Below are positions 49,201-57,796 of a stretch of DNA of 64,000 bases, piece after piece. A model generated the notes under the pieces. The model was not told the origin of the DNA and did not search any database. It saw only the letters and a program-made list of their open reading frames with translations. The stretch is taken from assembly GCA_014529385.2 (NCBI GenBank), contig CM043949.1, positions 106,308,554 to 106,372,553 of the forward strand, in the 5' to 3' direction. Position 1 is the first letter of the stretch. The number at the start of each line of letters is the position of its first letter. The translations under genes were made by a program, and so were the position numbers. This DNA is from Adiantum capillus-veneris. Lineage: Eukaryota > Streptophyta > Polypodiopsida > Polypodiales > Pteridaceae.

Positions 49201-49852
49201 TGAGCACAATCTTTCCAACTCCCTGAACTGGATAAGAGGCGTTGTTGGCACAAGTGACTGAATTCCCATGAGGGACAGACTCGAGAGAGGTAAACAATTC
49301 ACGATGTGAGGTAATGTGCTTTGTAGCACCACTATCGAAATACCACACATGTGAATCTGCAGCAACTGACAAGCATGCATCATGTACAGCAGGATTGTAA
49401 GTGCACTCTGCGCTAAAAGCCCATTCTGCATCAACATCAGCATCACAATCTCCTTTCACAGAAGACTCAACAATGGCTGCATTTGTAGTGGAACCAGCAT
49501 TTGCAGTGGAACCACCCTCTTTCTTCTTAGCCTCTTTGGCCTTCAACTTAGGACACGACTTGATCAAGTGATCATTGGCTTTACAATAATGGCAACGCAT
49601 CTTCTTTTTGCCCTTATCACCAGAATTGCCAGACGAAGTGCTGCCACCAGAAGCATTAGGAACAGAATTTTTGCCACTCGCAGCAGAACCATAAGAAGTG
49701 GTTGCATTACTGTTACCACCCTTTCTTTGAGAAGCAATAAAAGCCTGTTCAACTGCACGCTGCCTAGTCCTGTTTTTTCTAGAAAGTGACTCTTGCAACA
49801 GCAATGTGCATAATGCATCAAACTTGACAACTTCAGGATTTCCTTGGGTCAT
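46259..49852 (-). CDS. copia Pol polyprotein: zinc knuckle, protease, integrase, RT, RNase H
   Basis: This uninterrupted 1197-codon minus-strand frame starts at ATG 49852, and the frame upstream is open back to the gag stop. Order: zinc knuckle CHYCKANDHLIKSC (about residues 85-98); aspartic protease FDSGATKHI (about 172); integrase zinc-binding HARFGH ... CEGC; integrase core with FIDDYSRHAW, CSDRGGEYM and PQQNGVAE; RT from WIAAMKSEYDAL through the active-site YVDDLL; RNase H with SDSDWAGC, YTDSQSAL and DNLADLFTKAL. All catalytic positions I can check are present, so the protein may be functional. It reverse-transcribes and integrates the element in virus-like particles. Gag is encoded in the same frame upstream, separated by one TGA. 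Confidence 0.95.
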   Translation of the reverse strand: MTQGNPEVVKFDALCTLLLQESLSRKNRTRQRAVEQAFIASQRKGGNSNATTSYGSAASGKNSVPNASGGSTSSGNSGDKGKKKMRCHYCKANDHLIKSCPKLKAKEAKKKEGGSTANAGSTTNAAIVESSVKGDCDADVDAEWAFSAECTYNPAVHDACLSVAADSHVWYFDSGATKHITSHRELFTSLESVPHGNSVTCANNASYPVQGVGKIVLTAANGSSFTLVDALYVPGIKKNLLSVSALARLGLVVKFVDDRCTVHDLSFGDEIVASRLLCRGLYKLTLYDKCGQNFANAVADSRAISDAKLWHARFGHLNFASLLRLQKSDMVASLPPLKAPVKHVCEGCILGKMQRSKFPKDGSVRATCRLQLVHSDVCGPMQTPSLGNYLYFVTFIDDYSRHAWVFPLKAKSEVFMCFKQFLAMAENVSKCTMGTLCSDRGGEYMSHEFNAFLASRGIKHQCTVPYTPQQNGVAERKNRSLTEMARCMVKSQALPHYFWLEAIMCATYVLNRCPTKALQSITPYEAWHDRKPSIEHMRVFGCLAYALVPQVQRRKLDDKAVKCIFVGYSAESKGYRLYHPQTKRILVSRDVVFVEDSIQPLLSCTRDSNVSSQDIYDTLLPLFSGGNTNVSSNEANVQPMGVSENVLEQSITDVDVHDVLDEERAENEQARGMPKWLVHTLRDSKLDAPLSSRTRSGSRHASYSSDCYALDVSSLHDVEEPLSFDEAQNSENWIAAMKSEYDALIENDTWTLCDLPLGKKAIGTKWVYKLKRKPDGEIDRHKARLVAKGYAQQKGIDYEETFAPTCRMTTVCFLCASAAHFGWDVHQSDIVTAFLSGDIFEEVYVTQPRGFVIKGQEDKVCKCKKALYGLKQSPRAWYEKSDTHLVKRGFRNSPTESTLYVKREDDVFLIVVLYVDDLLITGPNERHIALCQKSYIETLLCKFGLEDCKPIATPMETGLKLSLHDDGDPADVTLYQTAVGCLIYVCNTRPDIQFAVSRVSRFMHSPGSKHWQAVKRIFCYLSGTLHLGLFYPKGGSLPPDLHAFSDSDWAGCFDTRVSTSGFCFMLGSSCISWLSNKQPTVATSSCEAEYKAVFIATVECVWLRRLMADLGVGQDTANTIYTDSQSALAVAKNPVFHARTKHIEVHYHSVRERLSAGEISLAYVPTQDNLADLFTKALFREKLEAFRKALGLLPFVD

Positions 49853-49858
49853 CAGTCT

Positions 49859-50506
49859 TCAAGTACTAGCAAAAGTCTGGTAGGAATCTGGTAAGGCATC
49901 AAGAACAGTCTGCACAAGGGAACTGTCCGAAATGACTTCACCTGCAAAAATGAGTTGCTCATTGATATCCTTGACACTAGCAAGGAAAGTGTCCATATCA
50001 TCTTCCTCATGCATAATCTTCGACTCTAGCTCTTTACGCAGCAAAGCAATTTTAGCCTCATTGCGGCTTGCATAAAGACCTGCTAGAATATCCCAAGCCT
50101 GTTTTGCAGATTTTGCTAAACGGATGTGAGGAATAATGGTGCGCTTCACAGACAACGCAATCAATGCATGAGCCTGCGCATCCTTAACATCCCAACGAGC
50201 TTGTTCTGCCGTAGGTAAAACAACTCTAACAGCTGCAATCCTTGCAGCAAGACCTGCAACATCCTCAACATCGCCTACATCTTCAGAACCAGGACGTACA
50301 TCAATGCCCTGCACAATGTTCCAGACACCTTTTGACACAAGAACATGTTGCATCATATAAGCCCACATAGGGTAGTTGTCCCCATCCAACCTGTCCTCAA
50401 CAACAAACATCTTGAACACATCTGTGTTGTTGTTGTTGTCAGCCATGGTAAATGTTGCACCTGATGTGAAAACTGCCCGAAAATAGGAGAAATGGAGCGG
50501 AAACAA
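49859..50506 (-). CDS. copia Gag (in frame with Pol, separated by a TGA)
   Basis: The 215-codon minus-strand frame has its likely start at the ATG near 50446 (MADNNNN), since the longer frame upstream lacks a strong start. It shows the UBN2-type copia Gag domain: FVVEDRLDGDNYPMWAYMMQ, AWDILAGLYASRN and LVQTVLDALPDSYQTF. A TGA (49861-49859) follows FAST, and the Pol frame continues in phase after it. In related elements Gag and Pol are one frame at this point, so the TGA is either a recent mutation or a readthrough stop. Gag packages the element RNA. Confidence 0.88.
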   Translation of the reverse strand: MFPLHFSYFRAVFTSGATFTMADNNNNTDVFKMFVVEDRLDGDNYPMWAYMMQHVLVSKGVWNIVQGIDVRPGSEDVGDVEDVAGLAARIAAVRVVLPTAEQARWDVKDAQAHALIALSVKRTIIPHIRLAKSAKQAWDILAGLYASRNEAKIALLRKELESKIMHEEDDMDTFLASVKDINEQLIFAGEVISDSSLVQTVLDALPDSYQTFAST

Positions 50507-50794
50507 CTTGTGCTATATAGCACAAACCGTAGAAGACTATAAGGCACCTGTTATGCAAAAAACGGCACTGACAGAAAATCTGCACAAAATGACGAAATAG
50601 CCTGTGCAGTACTGCCTGTAGTGGAAACGGAGGCCGAAATGAGCCCAAATCAAAATTCTGAGCAGACCAAGCTCTTCGAGCGCTCCCAAAATATTTGTCG
50701 ACCTGCGAACGCTCGCCAAAGCTCACTGAAATCGGAGAAAGTGAGCAGGCGTGTGCTGGAGCAGCTGGCGACTAAGCCCGGGAGGACGTGACCT

Positions 50795-50806
50795 GCTCTG
50801 ATACCA
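50795..50806 (-). promoter_or_regulatory. Primer binding site of the copia element (initiator tRNA-Met)
   Basis: The minus strand reads TGGTATCAGAGC two bases from the 5' LTR, an exact match to the initiator tRNA-Met complement. Confidence 0.93.
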
Positions 50807-50808
50807 AT

Positions 50809-51035
50809 TGTTGGAATTAGGGTTGCAGAGAAACACACAGAGCTTGGAGAAGACGAAGGAAGCTCAAGGCACACAATAGAGAGTGTGTTACTTAGTGTGC
50901 AATGGAAAGATAGATAGCCCTAGAGTGATGGGCGTATATACAATGCACGGGGGAAAAAACCTCCTAAAGAGGGAAAAAATGCCCCGGCGGTCCTAGTGTA
51001 TTCACACACATCACTACCACATGTATATGGTAACA
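50809..51035 (-). repeat. 5' LTR of the copia element
   Basis: This 227-bp LTR is adjacent to the primer site. It is nearly identical to 45957-46183 and is followed by the target duplicate GAGAT. Confidence 0.95.
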
Positions 51036-51040
51036 GAGAT

Positions 51041-54000
51041 CCTCAGCAAAATGGCTCAGTTATATAGGAGCATGTGATGCTCATCGAAAATTGGTAGACG
51101 ATTGGGGTGAATATGTCCAAAATGTTATGTGGTGTAGACCACGACCCCATGACATAGCCCAATTAGAGATCATAGACAAGCCAAAGTTGAGCCGCACTGC
51201 AAGGAGGCGTCAAAACCAAGAGTTAGCTCGACAACACAAGAAAGTAGAAATGGAAGCACAGACCAAAGCACAACCAGAATCCACAGACTTGCATCTTGCA
51301 CCAAAACATTTCAAATCTTACACCACAGGGGAAGCAAAGGTTGTGTACACAAAAGCCCAAAGAATACCTATCGATGGGAATAATGGAATCTATGATGGTC
51401 CGGCAATAGTTAAAGAAATAGAATTAGCCGACCCCGGTGAAGAATCAAAACCTGTTTTTATTGCCCAAGACCTCACAGAAGTTGAAGAGGCGGTCCTCAA
51501 AGAGCTTCTCAAGGAATTCAAGGACATATTCGCTTGGACATACCATGATATGAAAGGTGCTCCACCTTCTGTGGTCCAACATACAATCCCTATGATTAGC
51601 ACTGCGAAGCCCGTACAACAAAGACCCTACCCGATGAATCCTAAGTACGCAAGGATCATTCAAGAAGAACGAGAAAATCTTATCAAATGTGGGTTCATAT
51701 ATCCTATTGAACACTCTGAATGGGTGTCTCCAATAGTTATCGTGCCAAAAAAGAATGGGAAACTCAGGGTGTGCGTGGACCTCAAAAAAGTTAATGCAGC
51801 TACTAGAAGAGACCATTACCCCCTACCATATTCCGAACATGTACTCGAAAGAGTTGCAGGCAAGGAAGCTTATAGCTTTCTAGATGGGTACTCAGGCTAC
51901 AAACAAATCACGATAGCGCTAGAGGACCAAGCTAAAACTGCCTTCATCACAGAATTTGGCATGTTTGCATTTCGTGTGATGGCTTTTGGCTTAACAAATG
52001 CCCCTGCTACATTCCAACGCTTAATAAACACTGCTTTTAAAGAATATTTGAGAGAGTTTTGTGAAGCTTTCTTAGACGACCTTTGTGTTTACTCTTCTTG
52101 GAAAGAACATCTATCATGTTTGCGGAAGGTGTTTGAAAAGTGTAGGTTATATCGTATCTCATTGAACCCGTTCAAATGCCAATTTTGGGTCAAGCATGGA
52201 GTTATTTTAGGGCATATAGTATCTAAGAATGGTATCTCAACCGATGAGAGCAAAATTAAAGTGATTCTAGAGTTGCCACCACCAACCAATTACAAGGGAG
52301 TTCAAAGGTTCATGGGACACATGGGTTATTATCGACGGTTTATTTTATTTTTCGCTGAGATAGCACGTCCTTTGTACAAGCTTCTCATTGAATTTAAATG
52401 GACTGAAGAGTGTGACCAGACCTATGAACAATTGAAGAAAACACTAGCAAGTGCTCCGATTTTAAGGACACCTAACTGGGATGTCATTTTCCATGTGCAT
52501 ATTGATGCATCAAACTTTGCTATTGGGTGTGTTCTCACTCAACCAGGAGAACATAAATTGGACTATCCCATTAGCTTTGCAAGCCGTCAATTGAACGATG
52601 CTGAAAGGAACTACACCACTACAGAGCGAGAAGGTTTAGCAATGGTTTATGCAGTAAAGAAATTTCGCTACTACCTTCTGGCAAACAAGTTTGTATTTTA
52701 TGTGGATCATCAAGCGTTGCTGTATCTGGTAAACAAGCCATGCTCCACAGGAAGAATCACACGATGGTTGTTAATTCTTCTGGAGTTTGATTTCACGATT
52801 GTAGTGAGACCCGATAAAAGGCACGTCATGGCTGATCATTTGTCTCGCATACCCAATGGTGAAGCCCCTACAGGAGTTGATGATGAATTACCCAATACTT
52901 CCCTATTCATAGTTGAGACTATGCCTGAATGGAGTGAGAACATTGTTAACTTTTTAGTTAATGGTTTTCCACCCAAGGAACTTCGTAAGGATATCGCTCG
53001 AAGGCTAGTAAAAGAATGTGAACCCTATTGTTTGATTGCCGGAACTCTGTATAGACTAGGCAAGGACGATATTCTTAGGCGTTGTGCCCGCGAGGATGAA
53101 TATTTGTATATCTTGCAAGAAGCACATATGGGCATAGCAGGAGGACATTTTTCAGGAGACCTGACTGCTAGAAAGGTGCTGCAATCAGGCTATTGGTGGC
53201 CAACTTTATTTAAGGATGCATCACTTTTTACAAAAGGGTGTGATGAGTGCCAACGTTACAAGACCACACAGCGCAAAGACAGAATGCCCTTACATCCTAT
53301 TAAAGTAACCCAACCATTTGAAAAATGGGGCTTAGACTTTGTAGGTCCAATTAGTCCCGCAGCTCGCAACACTCAATCTCGATATATTCTAGTTGCTACG
53401 GACTATGTAACAAAGTGGGCTGAAGCTAAGGCTTCACAAAAAGCTGACGCGAGGACAACAGCTAAGTTTCTTTTTGAGAACATTATCACAAGATTTGGTT
53501 GCCCTTTTGAAATTGTTAGTGATAATGGTACCCATTTTATAAATGAGGTAATAAGAGAGCTTACCACGACCTTTATGATATCCCACCATAAGTCTACACC
53601 TTATTACCCGCAAGCTAATGGACAAGTCGAGAGCACCAACAAGACTCTAATCTCTATTTTAACCAAGACAGTAGAAGCTCATCGCACTGATTGGGATTTG
53701 AAGTTGACATCTGCTCTATGGGCTTATCGTACTGCTTATAAAGTGGCTATTAATTGTACGCCATTCAAAATGGTATACGGCCAAGAAGCGGTTATGCCTT
53801 GGGAGTTTGTCATTCCTAGTCTTAGGGTAGCTTCGCAAGAAGGATGGAATGGTAACCCCTTAACCGAGTGTTTGTATATCTTAGAAAAACTAGACGAAGA
53901 GAGACAGTTGGCTGTGCAAAATGCTCTTGTGGAAAAGGATAGGAGAAAGAAGTGGTTTGATCGCCATGTGAAGGACAAGGACATCAAAGTTGGTGATAAA

Positions 54001-54234
54001 GTCCTTATGTATGGAGTACGTAAAGAGAAGAAAAATTTGAAATATGCTGGTAAAGAACCATATAGAGTATGTGAAATTACCCCACAAGGTACCCTTCGTG
54101 TGGAAACTCTTGATGGAGTTGAAACCATTGGATTCCTCAATGGGAGTAAATGCAAAAGATATTATGATCCTTTAAGCCAAGAAGAACTAGGGCCATTCAT
54201 CAAAAGAAGGCCGCCAAAGCACAAACCAAGTTAA
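51041..54234 (+). CDS. RT, RNase H and integrase half of gag-pol, gypsy copy B
   Basis: The open frame is in phase with the gag-protease half once the copia element is removed; its first in-element ATG is at 51091. The reverse transcriptase shows KNGKLRVCVDLKKVN (51750-51795), AFLDDLCVY (52063-52090; catalytic DD) and MGYYRRF. RNase H shows HIDASNFAIG near 52498, TTEREGLAMVYA and VDHQALLYL. Integrase has a zinc-binding region (HMGIAGGH ... CDECQRY, about 53125-53255), then the catalytic core with VATDYVTKWAEA (53392), VSDNGTHF (53515) and QANGQVEST (53610-53638), then a C-terminal region with EPYRVCEITP. All catalytic residues are present. It ends at TAA 54234. A one-base loss near 54190 relative to copy A probably created this end. 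Confidence 0.95.
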
Positions 54235-55544
54235 ACAAGATACAAGCTCAAGCTGAGGCTAAGGAGCGACAACAACGTATAAGACAAAAACGAGAGGCTA
54301 ACCTTGGAGTCACAAATGCATTCCACGTGGAAATCAAAGAGGATTGGTTGGACTCTGACACACCTCTACGATACCCTATTGAGTTAAATAGTGCCTATGG
54401 AAAAGTGCTATATAACGCCTTATTGGACACGGGTGCTAAATATAATCTGCTATCCTATGGGGTGTGGTGTCAATTAGGGAAGCCACCTCTATCTAAGAGT
54501 ATTATCCAAGTCAAAGGTGTCAACAAGAAAAAAACTACGGTTTTTGGAATCTGGCACACTTCTGTCAGTTATGACAATGGAATTGTAGCTCAAGAGTTTT
54601 TGGTCATGCCTACTGGAACTATGGAGGGTAATATAAACCTAGGACGCACGTGGATGATAGCCACCAAATGCACTATTGATTGGGGGACTGGGGGTGTCAC
54701 AACGCAAAAACCAACTCTTATCCCTACCACTCAAGCCATAGTCCCTGAGATATTGCCTAAGGAAATAAAACCCAAGATATTGCATGTCCAGGAGGTTGAA
54801 CCATATGTCCCCATAGCCCAACTCTCTAGATCTTCAACTGATGTAGTTGAAAGAAAGCTTGAGACACACAAGAACCATCCTAATATAACAAAGAAAGCAT
54901 ACAAGTGGGTCCCTAAAGCTTCTTTAGTAACCATGGCTGATGCTAAAAAACGGAAGCCTCGTAAGAAACGTCCCACTCGCTCCAAGAAATGTAAGAAAAC
55001 GTGGCGCTGGATTCCTAAACGACTATTAAAAGCCCAAGGATACTATGATGGAAATGAGAAAATTTGGGTACCTAAACGTAAAATGTATCCTTCCCTATCG
55101 ACAACAAACCCATATGAGTCAAACAGTGTAACGCTAAAGCCAATGGCAGACCTTGGTAAGGCAAAGATCACAGAATGCTACACACCTATTCCAGAGCTAG
55201 TTTGGGCTCCAAGGCAAAACCAATTTATTCCACCTAGCTCAAGAAGGGGGGAGTTCCATGAAGCTTCTAGCTCCTCATGTAATACATCCATAGAGGTAAA
55301 AGCTTCTACACAGCCTCCATCTATAGTAATGGACCTCAATGAAGCTACAAAAGAATCCACACCTCCCAGTGTTCAAGAATCACCTGATAAACCACTTCAA
55401 GTTCGATCCTGGGAGAGTACCTTACCACCCTTGCAACTTGACGAGGCACCTAGGGTAATAGAAAACTACGGGCAAAAATCCTCACCTATTACCAACTGGA
55501 ACAATTGGTTTCAAAGGGTGACAAGCTCATTTCAAACGGTATGA
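54168..55544 (+). CDS. Post-integrase extension with second retropepsin-like domain, copy B
   Basis: This 458-codon open frame overlaps the end of gag-pol by 67 bp in the -1 frame. It has no ATG before 54606, which lies after the catalytic motif, so it is unlikely to be an independent gene. Order: a charged Lys/Gln/Ala/Arg-rich helical segment (about 54200-54300); a retropepsin-like domain with LLDTGAKYNLLS (54417-54452) and INLGRTWM (54636-54659) followed by TIDWG; a Lys-rich region with W-x-P-K/R motifs at 54906, 55008, 55065 and 55203; a Ser/Pro-rich stretch; and the end WNNWFQRVTSSFQTV. Unlike the protease in gag-pol, it has the classic Asp-Thr-Gly. In copy A the same sequence continues the integrase frame, so I infer an ancestral C-terminal extension of the polyprotein, now shifted out of frame. 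Confidence 0.8.
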   Translation, partial: SFKPRRTRAIHQKKAAKAQTKLNKIQAQAEAKERQQRIRQKREANLGVTNAFHVEIKEDWLDSDTPLRYPIELNSAYGKVLYNALLDTGAKYNLLSYGVWCQLGKPPLSKSIIQVKGVNKKKTTVFGIWHTSVSYDNGIVAQEFLVMPTGTMEGNINLGRTWMIATKCTIDWGTGGVTTQKPTLIPTTQAIVPEILPKEIKPKILHVQEVEPYVPIAQLSRSSTDVVERKLETHKNHPNITKKAYKWVPKASLVTMADAKKRKPRKKRPTRSKKCKKTWRWIPKRLLKAQGYYDGNEKIWVPKRKMYPSLSTTNPYESNSVTLKPMADLGKAKITECYTPIPELVWAPRQNQFIPPSSRRGEFHEASSSSCNTSIEVKASTQPPSIVMDLNEATKESTPPSVQESPDKPLQVRSWESTLPPLQLDEAPRVIENYGQKSSPITNWNNWFQRVTSSFQTV

Positions 55545-55551
55545 TCTACCC

Positions 55552-55655
55552 AAGGAAGAGGGGGAGTGTTTGTGGACATCCATCATTCACTTGCTTCCCT
55601 CTCAACCTTTCTCCCTGACCTCTTAATCTCCGATCTTAGGGAATGTATATATAAA
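55552..55655 (+). promoter_or_regulatory. Internal purine tract and TATA box, copy B
   Basis: aaggaagagggggag (55552-55566) precedes TGTTTG, and TATATATAAA lies at 55646-55655. Both are conserved in copy A. The TATA box is about 140 bp upstream of the acidic ORF and could drive it. The sequence does not recur at the 5' end of the element, so the tract is not the LTR-adjacent primer. Confidence 0.45.
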
Positions 55656-55791
55656 GCCTTATACTCACAAAAACAAGATAAAAAAGTAAAAGAGCATAAG
55701 CCATCACACAAATCATAAAAACAAATTATGCACAAGAACACGATCCTTGTAATATTTGCACTCTAACCATCATCTATTTGCGTGTACAGAT

Positions 55792-56196
55792 ATGGCTAGT
55801 ACGCTAGAGTCATCCACTCCTGCCTTGGGTGAGATGTACCCTCGTTACTTTTCACAAATATTTCACATGGTCTTTCCAGTTCTTACATGTGAATGGGATT
55901 TGATAGGTACGCTAGCATGTGAGAGGAATTTTGAGGAGTTAGAATGGCTGATACGTCTCTTGACCACGCCTGATCCATACTTAGTAGAGAGCGTTTCTCC
56001 CATTGCACAAGCCTACCCTTTTGACCAAGATGACTATAGGCGTCTAGTGACCTTCTTAGTAAACATGGGCACCTATGATGAAGAAGAAAATTTACATGAC
56101 TACACGGATGGCACATATGGTCTCATGGATGATGACTTTGTTTATCTCGACGACGAGGATAGGGGTTTAGCCTTAGGGTTTCCCCCCAACCTCTAG
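55792..56196 (+). CDS. Accessory acidic ORF of the gypsy family, copy B (unknown function)
   Basis: This is a 134-codon frame from ATG (MASTLESS) to TAG. It aligns without gaps with 10124-10546 of copy A. By eye I count about 24 amino-acid-changing and 14 silent differences, weakly suggesting constraint. The core YPFDQDDYRRLVTFLVN is invariant, and the C-terminal third is strongly acidic (DDDFVYLDDEDRG). No signal peptide, membrane segment or known domain is visible. The TAG truncates the last six residues compared with copy A. It lies after the pol region, where env-like or other accessory genes occur in some plant retrotransposons, but nothing here looks like an envelope protein. Confidence 0.55.
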   Translation: MASTLESSTPALGEMYPRYFSQIFHMVFPVLTCEWDLIGTLACERNFEELEWLIRLLTTPDPYLVESVSPIAQAYPFDQDDYRRLVTFLVNMGTYDEEENLHDYTDGTYGLMDDDFVYLDDEDRGLALGFPPNL

Positions 56197-57567
56197 AATA
56201 TCCTATTCCCTTGACTCTTTAGGGGGAGTGCAAATAATTAGGTTAGGGTTCCTTATGTTTTTTGTTGTGTTCAATAAGTGTTGGTACCTTTTCCCACTAA
56301 TGTGCCTTCTGGAGGTATTCCTTTTGTTTCCTAGTGTGTACAGGAGCGTGTTGCTATTGATAGGATTTGGACCTTCATGGAACCTTTCTCTCGTTCACAC
56401 TTCAAATCAAGCGCGACCATCAACACAAACAGGTGTTTTATGTCCATTAGCATTGCCCTTATCTTTTTGCATCCATGTTTGTCTGCTTTGATTGTGATTA
56501 GTAGCATAATATTCAGCGCATTTGCTTAGTATCAAACATTTAATTCAATGTAATGTTTTGTTATAATCACTTGTCTAGGTTTAAAAATCAAGCAGTCCGA
56601 CTAAGCTAGTTTGACCAAGCTAGGTATTAGAAATCTTCTCTTAATACCATGGGGAATGCCTTCCTAATAAGCAATGGTTACTTAGGTTCTTAATCCGATT
56701 TAGGCAGCATTGTGTAAAATATACTAGGGCTTTCTAGTGGGCTTAACCCTATTGACCTTTAGCTTAAGTATTATAAAGGGAGTTTACTAATGTGATGAGC
56801 CTGGGGAGGGTAACAGTGTTATATGACCCCCCAAAGTTACAAAATTAAAATGCTGAAAATGAACAAACAAAAAATCAAAGTGCCACAATGTAAAATTTTA
56901 AGCTGGAAGAGAAATCCCTGCTTAAATTGGTACTTCACTCACATGTATCGCCTATGGTACTAGAGCCCTAGAGGTTCCCAGTGTGGGCGCTTTTCCTTGA
57001 AAAGCAAAAAACCCAAGGCATACAAAATAAGCACACACATCAAAATTGAATCAATGTGAAAAGACTTTGGGGGGTCAAAGAAAAGGTAATCAGTCAGGCG
57101 ATGATTTCATGAGAAATTCCTTTTATCGTAGCTTAACTACAAGGTCTTCTAAGTATAGCCTCTAGTCAGCCCTCGAACATCAAATACTTGGCTCTCGCGA
57201 TTAAACAACTTAATTGACCAGAAAAATTTGAGAAGTTACCCATGGTATTAATAGTCAAGCTCTAGTGCCTTTTGACCGTTAAATTAGCGACCCCGGACTT
57301 GTTTAATTTTTTACCTTTACATCTGTTTATGCATTTGATTATATTGCAATTTAATGTTTATTGCTGACAAATTGTCTAAAATTCTGTTACCAATCACTTT
57401 GTTTGTCTATTGTATATGATTTTTAATTGTATATGAGAATGCAATTATTGTGGCAATGTTGTTTGATTTTGCAGTGATTGAAGAAGGCTACGCACATCCA
57501 TGTCGACTACTCTTCCATCTCGACGAACGAGCTTCAATTGGATAGCTTCCGAGGACGGAATCTACAT
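56197..57567 (+). other. Long 3' region of gypsy copy B
   Basis: The region starts with a further purine tract (tttagggggag, about 56218-56227). A hydrophobic open frame at 56228-56491 has only partial conservation with copy A. A 'ttttgcag' (about 57467-57474) after T-rich DNA looks like a splice acceptor, and the following stretch to 57560 is coding-like in composition. I could not identify a product. Confidence 0.5.
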
Positions 57568-57581
57568 CAAGAAGGGGGGCA
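57568..57581 (+). promoter_or_regulatory. Polypurine tract of gypsy copy B
   Basis: aagaaggggggc-a directly precedes the TG of the 3' LTR at 57582. This position makes it the true plus-strand primer of the element. Confidence 0.8.
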
Positions 57582-57796
57582 TGTTAACCCTCACGGCACA
57601 CGGACACCCTATGATCTATAAACGTTGTATTATTTAGAGTCAGGTACCGGGCTTGTCGGACCAATAAGAATAGGGTAAGGGTGATCGCCGATGACAGGCG
57701 CACTCTAACTGGAATATTCAAGGAGTTAGTTGGCTAAGTATGGGCGCCCAAGTGTGAATGGGGTGAGCTCATATAAAAGCCACTAAACCTAATTTT

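Larger units (their letters stand above)
45957..51035 (-). mobile_element. Ty1/copia retrotransposon, nearly intact, inserted in gypsy copy B
   Basis: Two 227-bp LTRs (45957-46183 and 50809-51035) enclose gag and pol on the minus strand. They differ at about 2 positions, so the insertion is young. The target duplication GAGAT is perfect (45952-45956 and 51036-51040). On the minus strand a TGGTATCAGAGC primer site lies at 50806-50795 and a purine tract (aggggggatt) at about 46194-46184. Removing the element and one GAGAT restores an open frame between the two halves of the gypsy gag-pol. The corresponding site in copy A (near 5430) is empty. Confidence 0.97.

Noticed and set aside
55567-57581. 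Start of the 3' LTR of copy B at the TGTTTG after the first purine tract
   Set aside because: The following sequence is not repeated at the 5' end. The true direct repeat begins at 57582 and matches 39569.
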